NCBI RefSeq assembly: GCF_026340305.1
Contig: NZ_JAPEPI010000002.1
Location: 2,480,001-2,544,000, forward strand
DNA length: 64,000 nucleotides
Source: Streptomyces sp. NBC_01381
GTDB taxonomy: Bacteria > Actinomycetota > Actinomycetes > Streptomycetales > Streptomycetaceae
Reading direction: 5' to 3'
The position numbers and the translations under genes are program-made. Positions within the stretch are counted from its first letter, which is position 1, and each line of letters begins with the position of its first letter. Shown here piece by piece: positions 23,820 through 33,068 of the stretch. Under the pieces are notes generated by a model, which saw nothing but the letters and a program-made list of their open reading frames with translations, did no database searches and had not been told where the DNA came from.

Positions 23820-24497
23820 ATGTTGTCCACAGGACTGCCGCAGGGGGCGGTGCCCAAGCTGGAACGCCCTGGTCCGCTCCGGGAGCGGGTCTACGAAGCG
23901 CTGCTCGAACTCATCACGACCCGCGCGCTCCAGCCGGGCCAGCACCTCGTGGAGAGCGAACTGGCCGGGCACCTGGGGGTCTCGCGTCAACCGGTGCGCG
24001 AGGCGCTGCAGCGGCTCAACACCGAGGGCTGGGTCGATCTGCGCCCCGCGCAGGGCGCGTTCGTGCACGAGCCCACGGAGGAGGAGGCGGACCAACTGCT
24101 CACGGTCCGTACGCTCCTGGAGGCGGAGGCCGCCCGGCTCGCCGCCGCGAACACGGGCACCGCCGGGATCACCGCGCTCGAAGAGCTGTGCGCCAAGGGC
24201 GAACAGGCCGTCGCGGACGGCGACGTCGACCTGGTGGTGACCACCAACGCGGCCTTCCACGCCAAGGTCATGGAGCTCGCCGGCAATGTCGTGCTCGCCG
24301 AACTCGCCGGGCAGGTGGACCGCAGGGTGCGCTGGTACTACACGCCGGTGGCCCGCCAGCGCGGCAAGCAGTCCTGGATCGAGCACCGCCAGTTGATCGC
24401 GGCGATCGCGGAACGCGACGAGCGCCGCGCCACGGAGATCATGCGGGCGCACACGGAGCACACGCGGGAGACGTACCACCAGCGCGACGACGCCTAG
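23820..24497 (+). CDS. GntR-family (FadR/FCD subgroup) transcriptional regulator
   Basis: A 225-aa regulator. The N-terminal GntR winged helix is seen in LRERVYEALLELITTRALQP and VESELAGHLGVSRQPVREAL. A helical FCD ligand domain (about 90-220) carries the metal-binding His pattern (NAAFHAKVMELAGN, IEHRQLIAAI, HTEHTRETYH). The ATG at 23820 has GAGGAGGGG upstream; earlier in-frame starts would lie inside the operator. Its 3' end overlaps the convergent winged-helix gene by 4 bp. Matching operator elements in the fdh/carrier and oxc/sucC promoters suggest it controls oxalate/formate metabolism, with oxalyl-CoA, oxalate or formate as possible effectors. Confidence 0.88.
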   Translation: MLSTGLPQGAVPKLERPGPLRERVYEALLELITTRALQPGQHLVESELAGHLGVSRQPVREALQRLNTEGWVDLRPAQGAFVHEPTEEEADQLLTVRTLLEAEAARLAAANTGTAGITALEELCAKGEQAVADGDVDLVVTTNAAFHAKVMELAGNVVLAELAGQVDRRVRWYYTPVARQRGKQSWIEHRQLIAAIAERDERRATEIMRAHTEHTRETYHQRDDA

Positions 24498-25735
24498 TCG
24501 GGCCCGCCGGTGGCGAGTCGGCGTTCCAGGGGCGTGCTGTAGGCGGGCGTGACGCGGGTGGTCGAGAGGAACGCGGTCAGGCGCCCGATCTCCTCGTCCA
24601 CGGCCGCTCGGGCGGCGGCGGGCGCATCGGTGAGCAGGTGGTGGTTGATGTGCCCGTCGGCGTGCTGTGCCCACGCGCCGATGATGCGGCCGCCCCACCA
24701 GACGGTGGGGCCGATGTTGCCGTTGCGGTCGAACAGCGCGGCGGTGTGGGCGGGTTCGAGGTACCACTGGCGGTGGCGCCAGCCCATCGGGGTGGGGTCG
24801 AGGCCGGGCAGCAGGACCGCGCCGGATGCGTGGGGCGCGACGGGGCCGAGGCCTTCGAGGTCCCCCACGTCCTCAACGTCCTCCAACTCCTCCAAGTCCT
24901 CCAAGTCTTCGGGCAGGAGGTAGCCGGTGCCTTCGTCGAGTTCTACGGCCTGCGCGCCGGTGGCGACGATGGCCTTGCGGGTGTCGGTGAGGTTCCAGCC
25001 GGTCCACCACTTCACGTCGTCGGCCGTCGCGGGGCCGTAGGCCGCGAGATAGTGCCGCGCCAGGGTGGCTCTCGCCTCGGCGACGGGTACGGCGGGCAGC
25101 GGCCGGGCGGGCGTCCAGCGGAACTGCGCCGAGGTCCATGAACCGGCCGGTCTGGCCCGGCGGATGTGCCCTTCGGCCGCGAGGACACCCAGGACCGTCG
25201 AGGCGGCGCGCTGGCGGGACTCGTAGGACTTGCCGGGGAAGACGACCAGCTGCTCGCGCAGGGCGGGCACATCGGCGGCCAGCTGCGCCGCCGTCGCCGC
25301 ACCGCGTTCCGCCAGCGCGGCGAGCGCGTCCCGCTGCACGGCGGTGTAGTGCCGCTGATCCCAGCCGAGGGCCTGGTTCAGCTTGTCCATGGCCTCGGCG
25401 CGGAGGCGGTCCGTGCTCTGCGCGGTCGCGGAGAGCACGGCGGGCGCGAGGCGGGCGGGGACGACGAACATCGTGCGGCGCATGCACCGTATGCGCTCAA
25501 GGGTGGGTACGTCGGACTGCCTCGCGTAGAGGGCCTGGTCGATGACGTCGGGCGTGGGGGCACGCATACGGGCGGCCGCGGCGAGGAAGACGGTCGCCGG
25601 GTCCGTGGCGTGCAGGCCGATGAGGGCATCGGCCACCTCGTGCGCGCCGTCCACGCGGACGGCCGGCGTGAGCAGGTGCCGCCGGACCAGGCGGGCGCGA
25701 CGCCGGCCGGCGGTGATGCGGGGCAGGTGAGTCAT
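24494..25735 (-). CDS. Winged-helix DNA-binding domain protein (HTH_42, YcaQ-like)
   Basis: A 413-aa protein of the HTH_42/DUF1006 type (ARLVRRHLLTPAVRV, LIGLHATDPATVFLAAAARM, WWGGRIIGAWAQ). Related enzymes such as YcaQ/AlkX are DNA glycosylases acting on interstrand crosslinks, so a DNA-repair role is possible but not established for this subgroup. An acidic repeat (DLEDLEELEDVEDVGDLEGL) encoded by tandem trinucleotides near 24850-24912 interrupts the middle. It is the last gene of a three-gene minus-strand set (spacing 12 bp from the VOC gene) and shares stop-region bases with the convergent GntR gene. Confidence 0.78.
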   Translation of the reverse strand: MTHLPRITAGRRRARLVRRHLLTPAVRVDGAHEVADALIGLHATDPATVFLAAAARMRAPTPDVIDQALYARQSDVPTLERIRCMRRTMFVVPARLAPAVLSATAQSTDRLRAEAMDKLNQALGWDQRHYTAVQRDALAALAERGAATAAQLAADVPALREQLVVFPGKSYESRQRAASTVLGVLAAEGHIRRARPAGSWTSAQFRWTPARPLPAVPVAEARATLARHYLAAYGPATADDVKWWTGWNLTDTRKAIVATGAQAVELDEGTGYLLPEDLEDLEELEDVEDVGDLEGLGPVAPHASGAVLLPGLDPTPMGWRHRQWYLEPAHTAALFDRNGNIGPTVWWGGRIIGAWAQHADGHINHHLLTDAPAAARAAVDEEIGRLTAFLSTTRVTPAYSTPLERRLATGGPD

Positions 25736-25747
25736 GGCGGCCGCGGG

Positions 25748-26152
25748 TCAGCGGGCCTGGTGGATGCAGAACGGCTGCCCGGCGGGATCGAGCAGGATCG
25801 TCCAGTGCTTCCCGCCCGGCTGGTGGTCGGGTTTGGTGGCGCCCATCTGCAGTAGTCGTTCCTCCGCTGCCCGTACGTCGGTGAACGTCAGGTCCATGTG
25901 GAAGGGCAGCTCCTCCTCGGGCCAGTTGGGGGCACTGAAGTTCTCGGAGGAGTAGAAGAGGTACATCGAGGGGCCGACGTCGAACGCGCAGGCGGCGGGT
26001 TCGCCCTGCGGGCCGGGGTAGGTACGGCTGACTTCCGTGCCCAGCGCGGCGGCGTAGAAGTCGGCGAGCTCGCGGCCGTCGCGGGCCCACATCGCATGGC
26101 ACAGGATCTTCCCGTCCAGGGCGGGTGTCGGAGTGCTGCTCGTGCCCGGCAT
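25748..26152 (-). CDS. VOC-family (glyoxalase/dioxygenase fold) protein
   Basis: A 134-aa vicinal-oxygen-chelate protein with two half repeats (KILCHAMWARDGRELADFYA and LPFHMDLTFTDVRAAEERLL). The end TILLDPAGQPFCIHQ is typical of the family. Candidate metal ligands His and Glu are present, but the reaction cannot be named. The ATG at 26150-26152 begins one base beyond the upstream stop (26154-26156), so it is translationally coupled to the F420-reductase-like gene. Confidence 0.82.
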   Translation of the reverse strand: MPGTSSTPTPALDGKILCHAMWARDGRELADFYAAALGTEVSRTYPGPQGEPAACAFDVGPSMYLFYSSENFSAPNWPEEELPFHMDLTFTDVRAAEERLLQMGATKPDHQPGGKHWTILLDPAGQPFCIHQAR

Positions 26153-26153
26153 G

Positions 26154-26789
26154 TCAGCGCACCACCTTGATGCCGAAGTGGCCGCCGAACTGCTGGCCCA
26201 GGCCGAAGCCGATGGCGGAGTGCATATGGGCGTACATCTCCATGCCGCGGGCGCACACCAGCGGGCCGAGGTCGAGGATGTCGCTCCAGCCGTACGACTT
26301 GAGCAGCTCGGTGGTCTGCTCCTGGGTGACGAAGCTCTTGACGACCTTCGTCCCGGGCAGCGCCCGCTGGATCTGCTCGGCGAGGCTGTCCGTGTCGCAC
26401 GGGTCCAGCTTGGGCATGACGCCCCACGGCGTGGGCCAGGGGTGCTCGCTCTCGTGCTGGTAGACGTACGGGACGGCGTAGTCGATGAGCGTCTTGCCGT
26501 CGAGGCGGTCCGCGACGGCGGTCAGCGCGGCGACGGCGTTGTGGCCGTCGATGCCGCTGATGACCGGTCCGTCGGCGGCGGCCGCCGCGTCGCCGAAGGG
26601 CAGCAGGGTGACGCCGGGGTGGTCGGCGAGCCACTGGCCGTAGGGCACGTTGCCCATCATGTCGGGCTCGGTGCGGGCGAGGGTGGCCTCGGGGTCGCGG
26701 GTGCCGACGTACACCTCGTGCCCGAGTTCGACGAGCTTGGCCGTGTGCGCGCGGGCGCCGCCGCCCGTGCCGAGAACGGTGATTTTCAT
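26154..26789 (-). CDS. NADPH-dependent F420 reductase-like NAD(P)-binding protein
   Basis: A 211-aa Rossmann-fold protein beginning MKITVLGTGGGARAHTAKLV, the F420_oxidored N-terminal pattern, followed by GHEVYVGTRDPE. The start is ATG at 26787-26789 with GGGAGA upstream. Family members transfer hydride between NADPH and F420, but many paralogues have other substrates. It is divergent from a WYL regulator across a 93-bp region with an inverted repeat, and leads an operon with the VOC and winged-helix genes, so it is probably controlled by that regulator. Confidence 0.8.
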   Translation of the reverse strand: MKITVLGTGGGARAHTAKLVELGHEVYVGTRDPEATLARTEPDMMGNVPYGQWLADHPGVTLLPFGDAAAAADGPVISGIDGHNAVAALTAVADRLDGKTLIDYAVPYVYQHESEHPWPTPWGVMPKLDPCDTDSLAEQIQRALPGTKVVKSFVTQEQTTELLKSYGWSDILDLGPLVCARGMEMYAHMHSAIGFGLGQQFGGHFGIKVVR

Positions 26790-26842
26790 GGTGGTATCTC
26801 CCGATTTGCTCTGGTTGGACAGATCCACAGTAGGACCCTTTC

Positions 26843-26859
26843 AGGACAAGGGGTGTCCT
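26843..26859. promoter_or_regulatory. Inverted repeat AGGACA-N5-TGTCCT in the WYL divergent promoter
   Basis: AGGACA (26843-26848) and TGTCCT (26854-26859) flank a 5-bp spacer, 24 bp before the WYL regulator start. This is a plausible operator for that regulator and for the divergent F420-reductase-like operon. Confidence 0.45.
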
Positions 26860-26882
26860 CTGACTCGGCCATAGTGGAGATC

Positions 26883-27851
26883 ATGACCAGCGACATGACG
26901 GCCCGGATGCTGCGCCTCCTTTCCCTGCTGCAGACCCGCCGGGAGTGGTCGGGCTCCGACCTGGCCGACCGGCTCCAGGTGACCGTCCGCACCGTCCGCC
27001 GCGACATCGACCGGCTCCGCGACCTGGGCTACCCCGTCGACAGTGCCCGCGGTCACGCGGGCGGCTACCGCCTCGCCCCCGGCGCCGACCTGCCCCCGCT
27101 CCTCCTCGACGACGACGAGGCGGTCGCCATCGCCGTCGCCCTGCGCACCGCCGCCGGTGGCCTGACCGGCATCGAGGAGACCGCGCTGCGGGCCCTGGCC
27201 AAGCTCGAACTGGTCCTGCCCCGCCGGCTGCGCGGCCAGGTCACCGCCCTCCAGGGGGCGGTCGCCGGCATCGCCTGGGACGACCGAGGGCCGCGCGCCG
27301 ACCCCGCTCTCCTGGCCACCCTCGCCGTGGCCTGCCGCGACCACGAGGTCCTGACCTTCGACTACACCACCCGTACGGGTGCGACCACTCCGCGCCGGGT
27401 CGAGCCGCAGCACCTGGTCGCCTCCGGCCCCCTCTGGTACCTCCTCGCGCACGACACCGCGAAGAACGACTGGCGCGTCTTCCGCCTCGACCGCATCGCC
27501 GGCCCCACGCTCACCGGCCGACGCGTTCCCGCCCGCGATCTGCCCGGCGACGACCCCGCCGCCTTCGTCGCCGACCGGCTCTCGGCCGCGCCCACCCGCC
27601 ACCGCGCCGTCGCCACCGTCCACGCCCCGGCCGACCACGTCCGCGCCCACACCCGGGGCCTGGCCACCCGCATCCGGCCGCTCGACGAGGGCCGGTGTCT
27701 CGTCGACGTATCCGACGACTCCCTCACGCGGATGGCCCAGACCCTGGCCGGCCTCACGGCCGACTACACCCTCGACGCGGACCCGGACGTCCTCGACCAC
27801 CTCCGGGCCGCCGCCCGGCGCGCCCTGCACGCTCTGCCCGCCACGGGCTGA
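26883..27851 (+). CDS. YafY-type HTH-WYL transcriptional regulator
   Basis: A 322-aa regulator. An HTH_11 domain (MLRLLSLLQTRREWSGSDLA, VRTVRRDIDRLRDLGYPVDS) is followed by a WYL domain in which the signature reads SGPLWYLLAHDTAKNDWRVF, then a WCX-type C-terminal extension. The ATG at 26883 has GGAGA close upstream. Such proteins sense nucleic-acid or small ligands and usually regulate the neighbouring divergent gene, here the F420-reductase-like operon. Confidence 0.87.
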   Translation: MTSDMTARMLRLLSLLQTRREWSGSDLADRLQVTVRTVRRDIDRLRDLGYPVDSARGHAGGYRLAPGADLPPLLLDDDEAVAIAVALRTAAGGLTGIEETALRALAKLELVLPRRLRGQVTALQGAVAGIAWDDRGPRADPALLATLAVACRDHEVLTFDYTTRTGATTPRRVEPQHLVASGPLWYLLAHDTAKNDWRVFRLDRIAGPTLTGRRVPARDLPGDDPAAFVADRLSAAPTRHRAVATVHAPADHVRAHTRGLATRIRPLDEGRCLVDVSDDSLTRMAQTLAGLTADYTLDADPDVLDHLRAAARRALHALPATG

Positions 27852-27972
27852 CCGCGCCGCGAGCTGCCGCGCGGTGCTTGCGGCGCCTCCCTTTGTCCTG
27901 TGACTGGAGAAAGTCGTGGGTAATTCCCGCGCAACTTCTTCCCACTCCCGGCAGGCGCTGCTACGTTCCCCT

Positions 27973-28011
27973 CGAAAGCCCGACGCGACGAACGAAAGTC
28001 CGGCGCGACGA
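27973..28011 (+). repeat. Two 19-bp direct repeats upstream of the ROK gene
   Basis: CGAAAGCCCGACGCGACGA (27973-27991) and CGAAAGTCCGGCGCGACGA (27993-28011), period 20 bp, lie in the 5' region of the ROK gene. They could be regulatory or a slippage product. The surrounding 27852-28043 also holds CTTTGTCCTG (27891-27900), shared with the 35446 promoter. Confidence 0.5.
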
Positions 28012-28043
28012 CATGAGTTGCCCGATGAGGCGGGGAGGGGCGC

Positions 28044-29234
28044 GTGAGACGTATGACGGCTCGACCCGCCAATGCGCACCAGGCGCGTCTGCTGCGGCTG
28101 TTGCGTGACGGAGGGCCCAACTCCCGTGCCCAGCTGGGCGATCAGGTCGACCTCTCGCGGTCGAAGCTGGCCGTCGAGGTGGACCGGCTCCTGGAGACCG
28201 GACTCGTGGTCGCCGACGGACTTGCCGCATCGCGCGGCGGCCGCCGCTCCCACAACATCCGCCTGGCCCCCGCCCTCCGCTTCCTCGGCGTGGACATCGG
28301 CGCGACCTCGGTCGACGTCGCGGTGACCAACGCCGAGCTGGAGGTGCTCGGCCACATCAACCAGCCCATGGACGTGCGCGAAGGCCCGGTCGCGGTCTTC
28401 GAGCAAGTCCTCGCCATGGCGGCCAAGTTGAAGGCTTCCGGGCTCGCGGAAGGGTTCGACGGCGCCGGTATCGGCGTACCCGGTCCCGTCCGCTTTCCCG
28501 AGGGCGTCCCGGTCGCCCCGCCGATCATGCCGGGGTGGGACGGCTTCCCCGTACGGGAAGCCATCAGCCAGGACCTCGGCTGCCCCGTCATGGTCGACAA
28601 CGACGTGAACCTGATGGCGATGGGGGAACAGCACGCGGGCGTCGCACGCTCCGTGGGCGACTTCCTCTGCGTCAAGATCGGCACCGGTATCGGCTGCGGC
28701 ATCGTCGTCGGCGGTGAGGTCTACCGCGGTACGACGGGCAGCGCCGGCGACATCGGCCACATCCAGGTCGAACCGGACGGACGCCCCTGCGCCTGTGGGA
28801 ACAGGGGCTGCCTGGAGGCGTACTTCAGCGGCGCGGCGCTCGCCCGCGACGCCGAGGACGCGGCCGGGCAGGGGCTCTCGGCGGAGCTCGCGACGCGGCT
28901 GGAAGCGGCGGGGAAGCTCAGCGCCGTCGACGTGGCTGCGGCGGCCGCGGCCGGTGACGCCACCGCGCTCGACCTCATCCGCGACGGCGGCAACCGCACC
29001 GGCCAGGTCATCGCGGGTCTCGTCAGCTTCTTCAACCCGGGCCTCGTGGTGATCGGCGGCGGTGTCACCGGCCTCGGCCACACCCTGCTCGCCGCCATCC
29101 GCACCCAGGTGTACCGCCAGTCGCTGCCCCTGGCGACCGGCAATCTCCCCATTGTCCTGGGCGAGTTGGGACCGACCGCCGGAGTCATCGGCGGCGCCCG
29201 GCTCATCAGCGACCACCTGTTCTCACCGGCCTGA
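28044..29234 (+). CDS. ROK-family transcriptional regulator
   Basis: A 396-aa repressor with an N-terminal winged HTH (ARLLRLLRDGGPNSRAQLGD, LSRSKLAVEVDRLLETGLV) and a ROK sugar-kinase-like domain. The ATP/sugar motifs LGVDIGATSVDVAVT, MVDNDVNLMAMGEQ and GTGIGCGIVVGGEVY are present, as is the zinc site CACGNRGCLEAYF. The GTG at 28044 sits 5 bases after GGAGG; an ATG at 28053 is an alternative. It precedes the ribose-type importer on the same strand, so it probably senses the imported sugar or its derivative and controls the following catabolic genes. Confidence 0.9.
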   Translation: MRRMTARPANAHQARLLRLLRDGGPNSRAQLGDQVDLSRSKLAVEVDRLLETGLVVADGLAASRGGRRSHNIRLAPALRFLGVDIGATSVDVAVTNAELEVLGHINQPMDVREGPVAVFEQVLAMAAKLKASGLAEGFDGAGIGVPGPVRFPEGVPVAPPIMPGWDGFPVREAISQDLGCPVMVDNDVNLMAMGEQHAGVARSVGDFLCVKIGTGIGCGIVVGGEVYRGTTGSAGDIGHIQVEPDGRPCACGNRGCLEAYFSGAALARDAEDAAGQGLSAELATRLEAAGKLSAVDVAAAAAAGDATALDLIRDGGNRTGQVIAGLVSFFNPGLVVIGGGVTGLGHTLLAAIRTQVYRQSLPLATGNLPIVLGELGPTAGVIGGARLISDHLFSPA

Positions 29235-29250
29235 CCGGGACGTAGGACCC

Positions 29251-29277
29251 CATACGTACCGGTCACCCATACGTACG
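29251..29277 (+). promoter_or_regulatory. CCATACGTAC direct repeats in the ABC-operon promoter
   Basis: CCATACGTAC at 29251-29260 and again at 29268-29277 (17 bp apart), followed by a further CGTAC. They lie in the 177-bp gap before the ABC ATPase gene and may bind a regulator. Confidence 0.35.
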
Positions 29278-29411
29278 ACCCGTACTACGCGACGCATCAC
29301 ACCTCACCTCACCCAGTACAGCGCGCTGCCTCGCCCTGCTCCGAAACAGGCTCGGCCCAGCACGAGCCCCGCCCTGCCCTGAAACCGGCCCATCCGCCCA
29401 AGGGAACCGTC

Positions 29412-30929
29412 ATGGCACCAGAACCACCGCTGCTCACCATGTCCGGCATCACCAAGTCGTTCCCCGGCGTCCGCGCCCTCGACGGCGTCGACCTCCAGGT
29501 CCAGGCCGGCGAAGTGCACTGCCTCCTCGGTCAGAACGGCGCCGGGAAGTCCACCCTCATCAAGGTCCTCGCCGGGGCCCACCAGCCCGACGACGGCGAG
29601 ATCACCTGGCGCGGCGAGCGCACCACGCTCCGGTCGCCCATCGCCGCGATGCGCCTCGGGATCGCCACCATCTACCAGGAACTGGACCTGGTGGAGGGCC
29701 TCTCCGTCGCCGAGAACGTCCACCTCGGGCATGAGCCCACCGCGGCTGGATTCGTCGTGCGAGGTCGCGAGGCGAAGGCGTCAACTGCCGCTCTGCTCAA
29801 GCGACTTGGGCACGGTGAGATCGACCCGGGAACGCTCGTCGGTGATCTCTCGGCCGCCCAGCAGCAGATCGTGTCGATGGCTCGTGCGCTCTCCCACGAA
29901 GTGCGGCTCATCGTCATGGACGAGCCGTCGGCCGCGCTCGACCCGGACGAGGTCGACAACCTCTTCCGCATCGTCGGCGATCTCACGGCGGACGGCGTCG
30001 CCGTCGTCTACATCTCCCACCGGCTCGAAGAGATCCGCCGCATCGGCGACCGCGTCACCGTCCTCAAGGACGGCCGCGCGGTGGCGGGCGGACTCCCCGC
30101 GAAGGAGACCCCGACCCGCGAGGTCGTCGCCCTGATGACGGGCCGCAACGTCGAGTACGTCTTCCCCGACCGGCCCACCCAACGGCCCACCACAGACGCC
30201 GTGCTGAGGGTGAACGGTCTCGCCCGCGACGGCGAGTTCGAGCCCCTCGACCTCGAACTGCGGCCCGGCGAGATCGTCGGCCTCGCGGGACTCGTCGGCT
30301 CCGGGCGCTCCGAGATCCTGGAGACGATCTACGGCGCGCGCAAGCCGAGCGCAGGTCAAGTGACCGTCGGTGGCCAGGTGTTGCGGCCGGGCAGCGTCCG
30401 AGCCGCCGTCCGCGCGGGACTCGGCCTCGCCCCCGAGGAACGCAAGGCACAGGCCCTGCTCATGCTGGAGTCCGTCACCAACAATGTGTCGGTCTCCTCC
30501 ATGTCCCGCTTCTCACGCGGCGGTTGGCTCGACCGGGGCGCCGAGAAGAAGGCCGCGCAGACCGCGACCCGCGAGCTGTCGCTGCGCCCCGACAACCCCG
30601 CCGCCCCCGTGCGCACCCTCTCCGGCGGCAACCAGCAGAAGGCCGTCCTGGCCCGCTGGCTGCTCCGCGGCTGCCGCGTGCTGCTGCTCGACGAGCCGAC
30701 CCGCGGCGTGGACGTCGGCGCCCGCGCCGAGCTGTACGCGGTGATCCGCCGCCTCGCCGACGACGGCCTCGCCGTCCTGCTCGTATCCAGCGAAGTCCCC
30801 GAAGTCCTCGGCCTCGCCGACCGCGTCCTGGTGCTCCGCGAGGGGCGCGTCGTCCATACGGCGCCCGCCCGTGACCTCGACGAACACCGCGTACTCGACC
30901 TCGTCCTCGAAGGGAGCCCGGCGTCATGA
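29412..30929 (+). CDS. Sugar ABC transporter ATP-binding protein (RbsA/MglA type)
   Basis: A 505-aa protein with two fused nucleotide-binding domains, as in ribose-class importers. In domain 1, Walker A is GQNGAGKST (about 40), the signature region LSAAQQQIVSMARAL, and Walker B LIVMDEPSAAL. Domain 2 has the usual degenerate Walker A (GLVGSGRSE), signature LSGGNQQKAVLARWL and LLLDEPTRGVDVG. It overlaps the permease gene by 4 bp (ATGA). It is the first gene of the importer operon behind the ROK regulator. Confidence 0.93.
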   Translation: MAPEPPLLTMSGITKSFPGVRALDGVDLQVQAGEVHCLLGQNGAGKSTLIKVLAGAHQPDDGEITWRGERTTLRSPIAAMRLGIATIYQELDLVEGLSVAENVHLGHEPTAAGFVVRGREAKASTAALLKRLGHGEIDPGTLVGDLSAAQQQIVSMARALSHEVRLIVMDEPSAALDPDEVDNLFRIVGDLTADGVAVVYISHRLEEIRRIGDRVTVLKDGRAVAGGLPAKETPTREVVALMTGRNVEYVFPDRPTQRPTTDAVLRVNGLARDGEFEPLDLELRPGEIVGLAGLVGSGRSEILETIYGARKPSAGQVTVGGQVLRPGSVRAAVRAGLGLAPEERKAQALLMLESVTNNVSVSSMSRFSRGGWLDRGAEKKAAQTATRELSLRPDNPAAPVRTLSGGNQQKAVLARWLLRGCRVLLLDEPTRGVDVGARAELYAVIRRLADDGLAVLLVSSEVPEVLGLADRVLVLREGRVVHTAPARDLDEHRVLDLVLEGSPAS

Positions 30930-31945
30930 CGCAGCCCGCATCGCCGCCACGGCCCGCCGCATCGAAGAGTGAACCGGCCGACGGCGGCCGCCAGTTGCGG
31001 ACGCTAGCCGCGCGTGCCGACGTGCGGACGCTGTCCCTGCTCGGGGTGCTCGCCGCGCTGATCGCGATCGGCGGCATCACCCAGCCCGAATCGTTCCTCG
31101 ACACCGACAACGTCCAGCTGATCCTCACCCAGGCGTCCGTCATCGGTGTCGTCACGGTCGGCATGACCTTCGTGATCATCTCCGGCGGCATCGACCTGTC
31201 GGTCGGCGCGATCGTGGCGCTCGCCTCCGTCTGGGCGACGACCGTGGCCACCCAGGAGTACGGCTTCGCCGGGATCCTGTTCACGGCGGTACTCGTCGGA
31301 ACGGCCTGCGGTCTCGTCAACGGACTGCTCATCGCGTACGGCGGAATGGTGCCGTTCATCGCGACGCTCGCCATGCTGGCGTCGGGCCGCGGTCTCGCCC
31401 TGCAGATCACCGACGGCAAGACCCAAATGGTCACCGTCGACGGGGTGTTGAGCCTCGGAGAACGCGACTCCTACGTCCTTGGCATCCCGCCGCTCGTGCT
31501 CGTCTTCGCGGCCGTCACCGTCGTCGGCTGGCTGCTTCTGAACCGCACCACCTTCGGGCGGCGCTCGGTCGCGGTCGGCGGCAACGCGGAAGCGGCCCGG
31601 CTCGCCGGCATCGACGTACGCAGGCAGCGGCTCTATCTCTATCTGCTCTCCGGACTGTGCTGCGGGATCGCGGCCTTCCTGCTGATCATCCTCTCCGGGT
31701 CGGGCCAGAACACCAACGGCAATCTGTACGAGCTCGACGCCATCGCCGCGGCGATCATCGGCGGCACCCTGCTCAGCGGCGGCCGGGGCACCATCACCGG
31801 CTCCGTGCTCGGCGTACTGATCTTCACCACGATCACCAACATCTTCGCGCTCAACAACCTCCAGAGCGATGTCCAGCAGATCGCCAAGGGCGCGATCATC
31901 GTCGCCGCGGTGCTCGTCCAGCGACGTACGGCCTCCACTCCCTGA
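30926..31945 (+). CDS. Sugar ABC transporter permease (RbsC type)
   Basis: A 339-aa BPD_transp_2 permease with about ten hydrophobic segments. Family stretches include FVIISGGIDLSVGAIVAL, the FIATLAMLASGRGLALQITDG segment, NRTTFGRRSVAVGGNAEAAR (EAA-like loop) and IIGGTLLSGGRGTITGSVLG. It starts with a 4-bp overlap on the ATPase gene and precedes the binding-protein gene by 34 bp. Confidence 0.92.
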   Translation: MTQPASPPRPAASKSEPADGGRQLRTLAARADVRTLSLLGVLAALIAIGGITQPESFLDTDNVQLILTQASVIGVVTVGMTFVIISGGIDLSVGAIVALASVWATTVATQEYGFAGILFTAVLVGTACGLVNGLLIAYGGMVPFIATLAMLASGRGLALQITDGKTQMVTVDGVLSLGERDSYVLGIPPLVLVFAAVTVVGWLLLNRTTFGRRSVAVGGNAEAARLAGIDVRRQRLYLYLLSGLCCGIAAFLLIILSGSGQNTNGNLYELDAIAAAIIGGTLLSGGRGTITGSVLGVLIFTTITNIFALNNLQSDVQQIAKGAIIVAAVLVQRRTASTP

Positions 31946-31979
31946 TGCGAACACTCCTTGATTCGAAGGGTTCACCGCC

Positions 31980-33020
31980 ATGCCAGAAATCACCAGCCGC
32001 AGAGGACTTCTCTTCGGAGCCGCGGCCCTGTCCACCGGGGCCTTGATCACGGGGTGCACGAGCAATGAGCCCAAGGACGAGGGCTCGGACGACAAGGATC
32101 AGCCGGTCGCGGACGACAAGCCCGGCAAGAAGGTCACCATCGGGTTCGCGGGCCCGCAGGCCGACCACGGCTGGCTGAACGCGATCAACGACAACGCCAA
32201 GGAGCGGGCCAAGAAGTACTCGGACGTGACGCTGGAGTCCACCGAGGGCTCCAACGACACCGCCGCCCAGATCGGCCAGGTCGAGACGCTGATCAACAAG
32301 AAGGTCGACGTCCTGGTGATCCTGCCGGCCGACGGCAAGGCGCTCACCCAGGTCGGCCTGAAGGCGATGAAGGCGGGCATACCCGTCGTCAACCTCGACC
32401 GGGTCTTCGCCTCGCCGCAGGCCTACCGCTGCTGGATCGGCGGCGACAACTACGGCATGGGCCTGAGCGCGGGCCACTACATCGGCGAGAAGCTCAAGGA
32501 CAAGAAGGGCGCCAAGGTCATCGAGCTCGCGGGCCTCGACAACCTGGAGCTGACCAAGCAGCGCACCAAGGGCTTCGACGACGCCCTCAAGAACTACCCC
32601 AACATCGAGAAGGTCGCCCGGCAGGCCGCCGAGTTCACCGTCGAGTCGGGCCAGCAGAAGATGTCCCAACTCCTGCAGGCGCAGAAGAACTTCGACGCCC
32701 TGTGGAACCACGACGACGACCAGGGTGTCGGCGCGCTGCGCGCCATCAAGCAGGCGGGCCGTGACGACTTCCTGATGGTCGGCGGCGCGGGCGCCCTCTC
32801 CGCCTTCCAGGCCATCGAGTCCGACGACAGCGTCCTCAAGGCCACCGTCCTCTATCCGCCGACGATGGCGGCCTCCGCGATCGACCTCGCCCGCGCGCTC
32901 GGCCAGGGCAAGGGTGTCAGCGGCATGGCCGAGTTCGAGATCCCGGCCTTCATCACGCTGTACTCGGCGGTGGTCGACAAGGACAACGTCGGCCAGTACA
33001 TGTCCACCGGCTTCAAGTGA
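31980..33020 (+). CDS. Sugar ABC transporter substrate-binding lipoprotein (RbsB type, Tat-lipobox)
   Basis: A 346-aa periplasmic-binding-protein-like lipoprotein. The N-terminus SRRGLLFGAAALSTGALITG is followed by Cys, giving both a twin-arginine and a lipobox signal. The mature domain (KKVTIGFAGPQADHGWLNAI) is Peripla_BP_4, used for pentoses, hexoses or cyclitols such as inositol. Pocket features include WNHDDDQGVGALRAIKQAG. With the ATPase and permease it forms a complete importer, and it leads into catabolic genes 48 bp downstream. Confidence 0.9.
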   Translation: MPEITSRRGLLFGAAALSTGALITGCTSNEPKDEGSDDKDQPVADDKPGKKVTIGFAGPQADHGWLNAINDNAKERAKKYSDVTLESTEGSNDTAAQIGQVETLINKKVDVLVILPADGKALTQVGLKAMKAGIPVVNLDRVFASPQAYRCWIGGDNYGMGLSAGHYIGEKLKDKKGAKVIELAGLDNLELTKQRTKGFDDALKNYPNIEKVARQAAEFTVESGQQKMSQLLQAQKNFDALWNHDDDQGVGALRAIKQAGRDDFLMVGGAGALSAFQAIESDDSVLKATVLYPPTMAASAIDLARALGQGKGVSGMAEFEIPAFITLYSAVVDKDNVGQYMSTGFK

Positions 33021-33068
33021 TGCGCGCGTCCGCACCCCCCACCGAGCACCGACGAGGAGGAGTACCGC

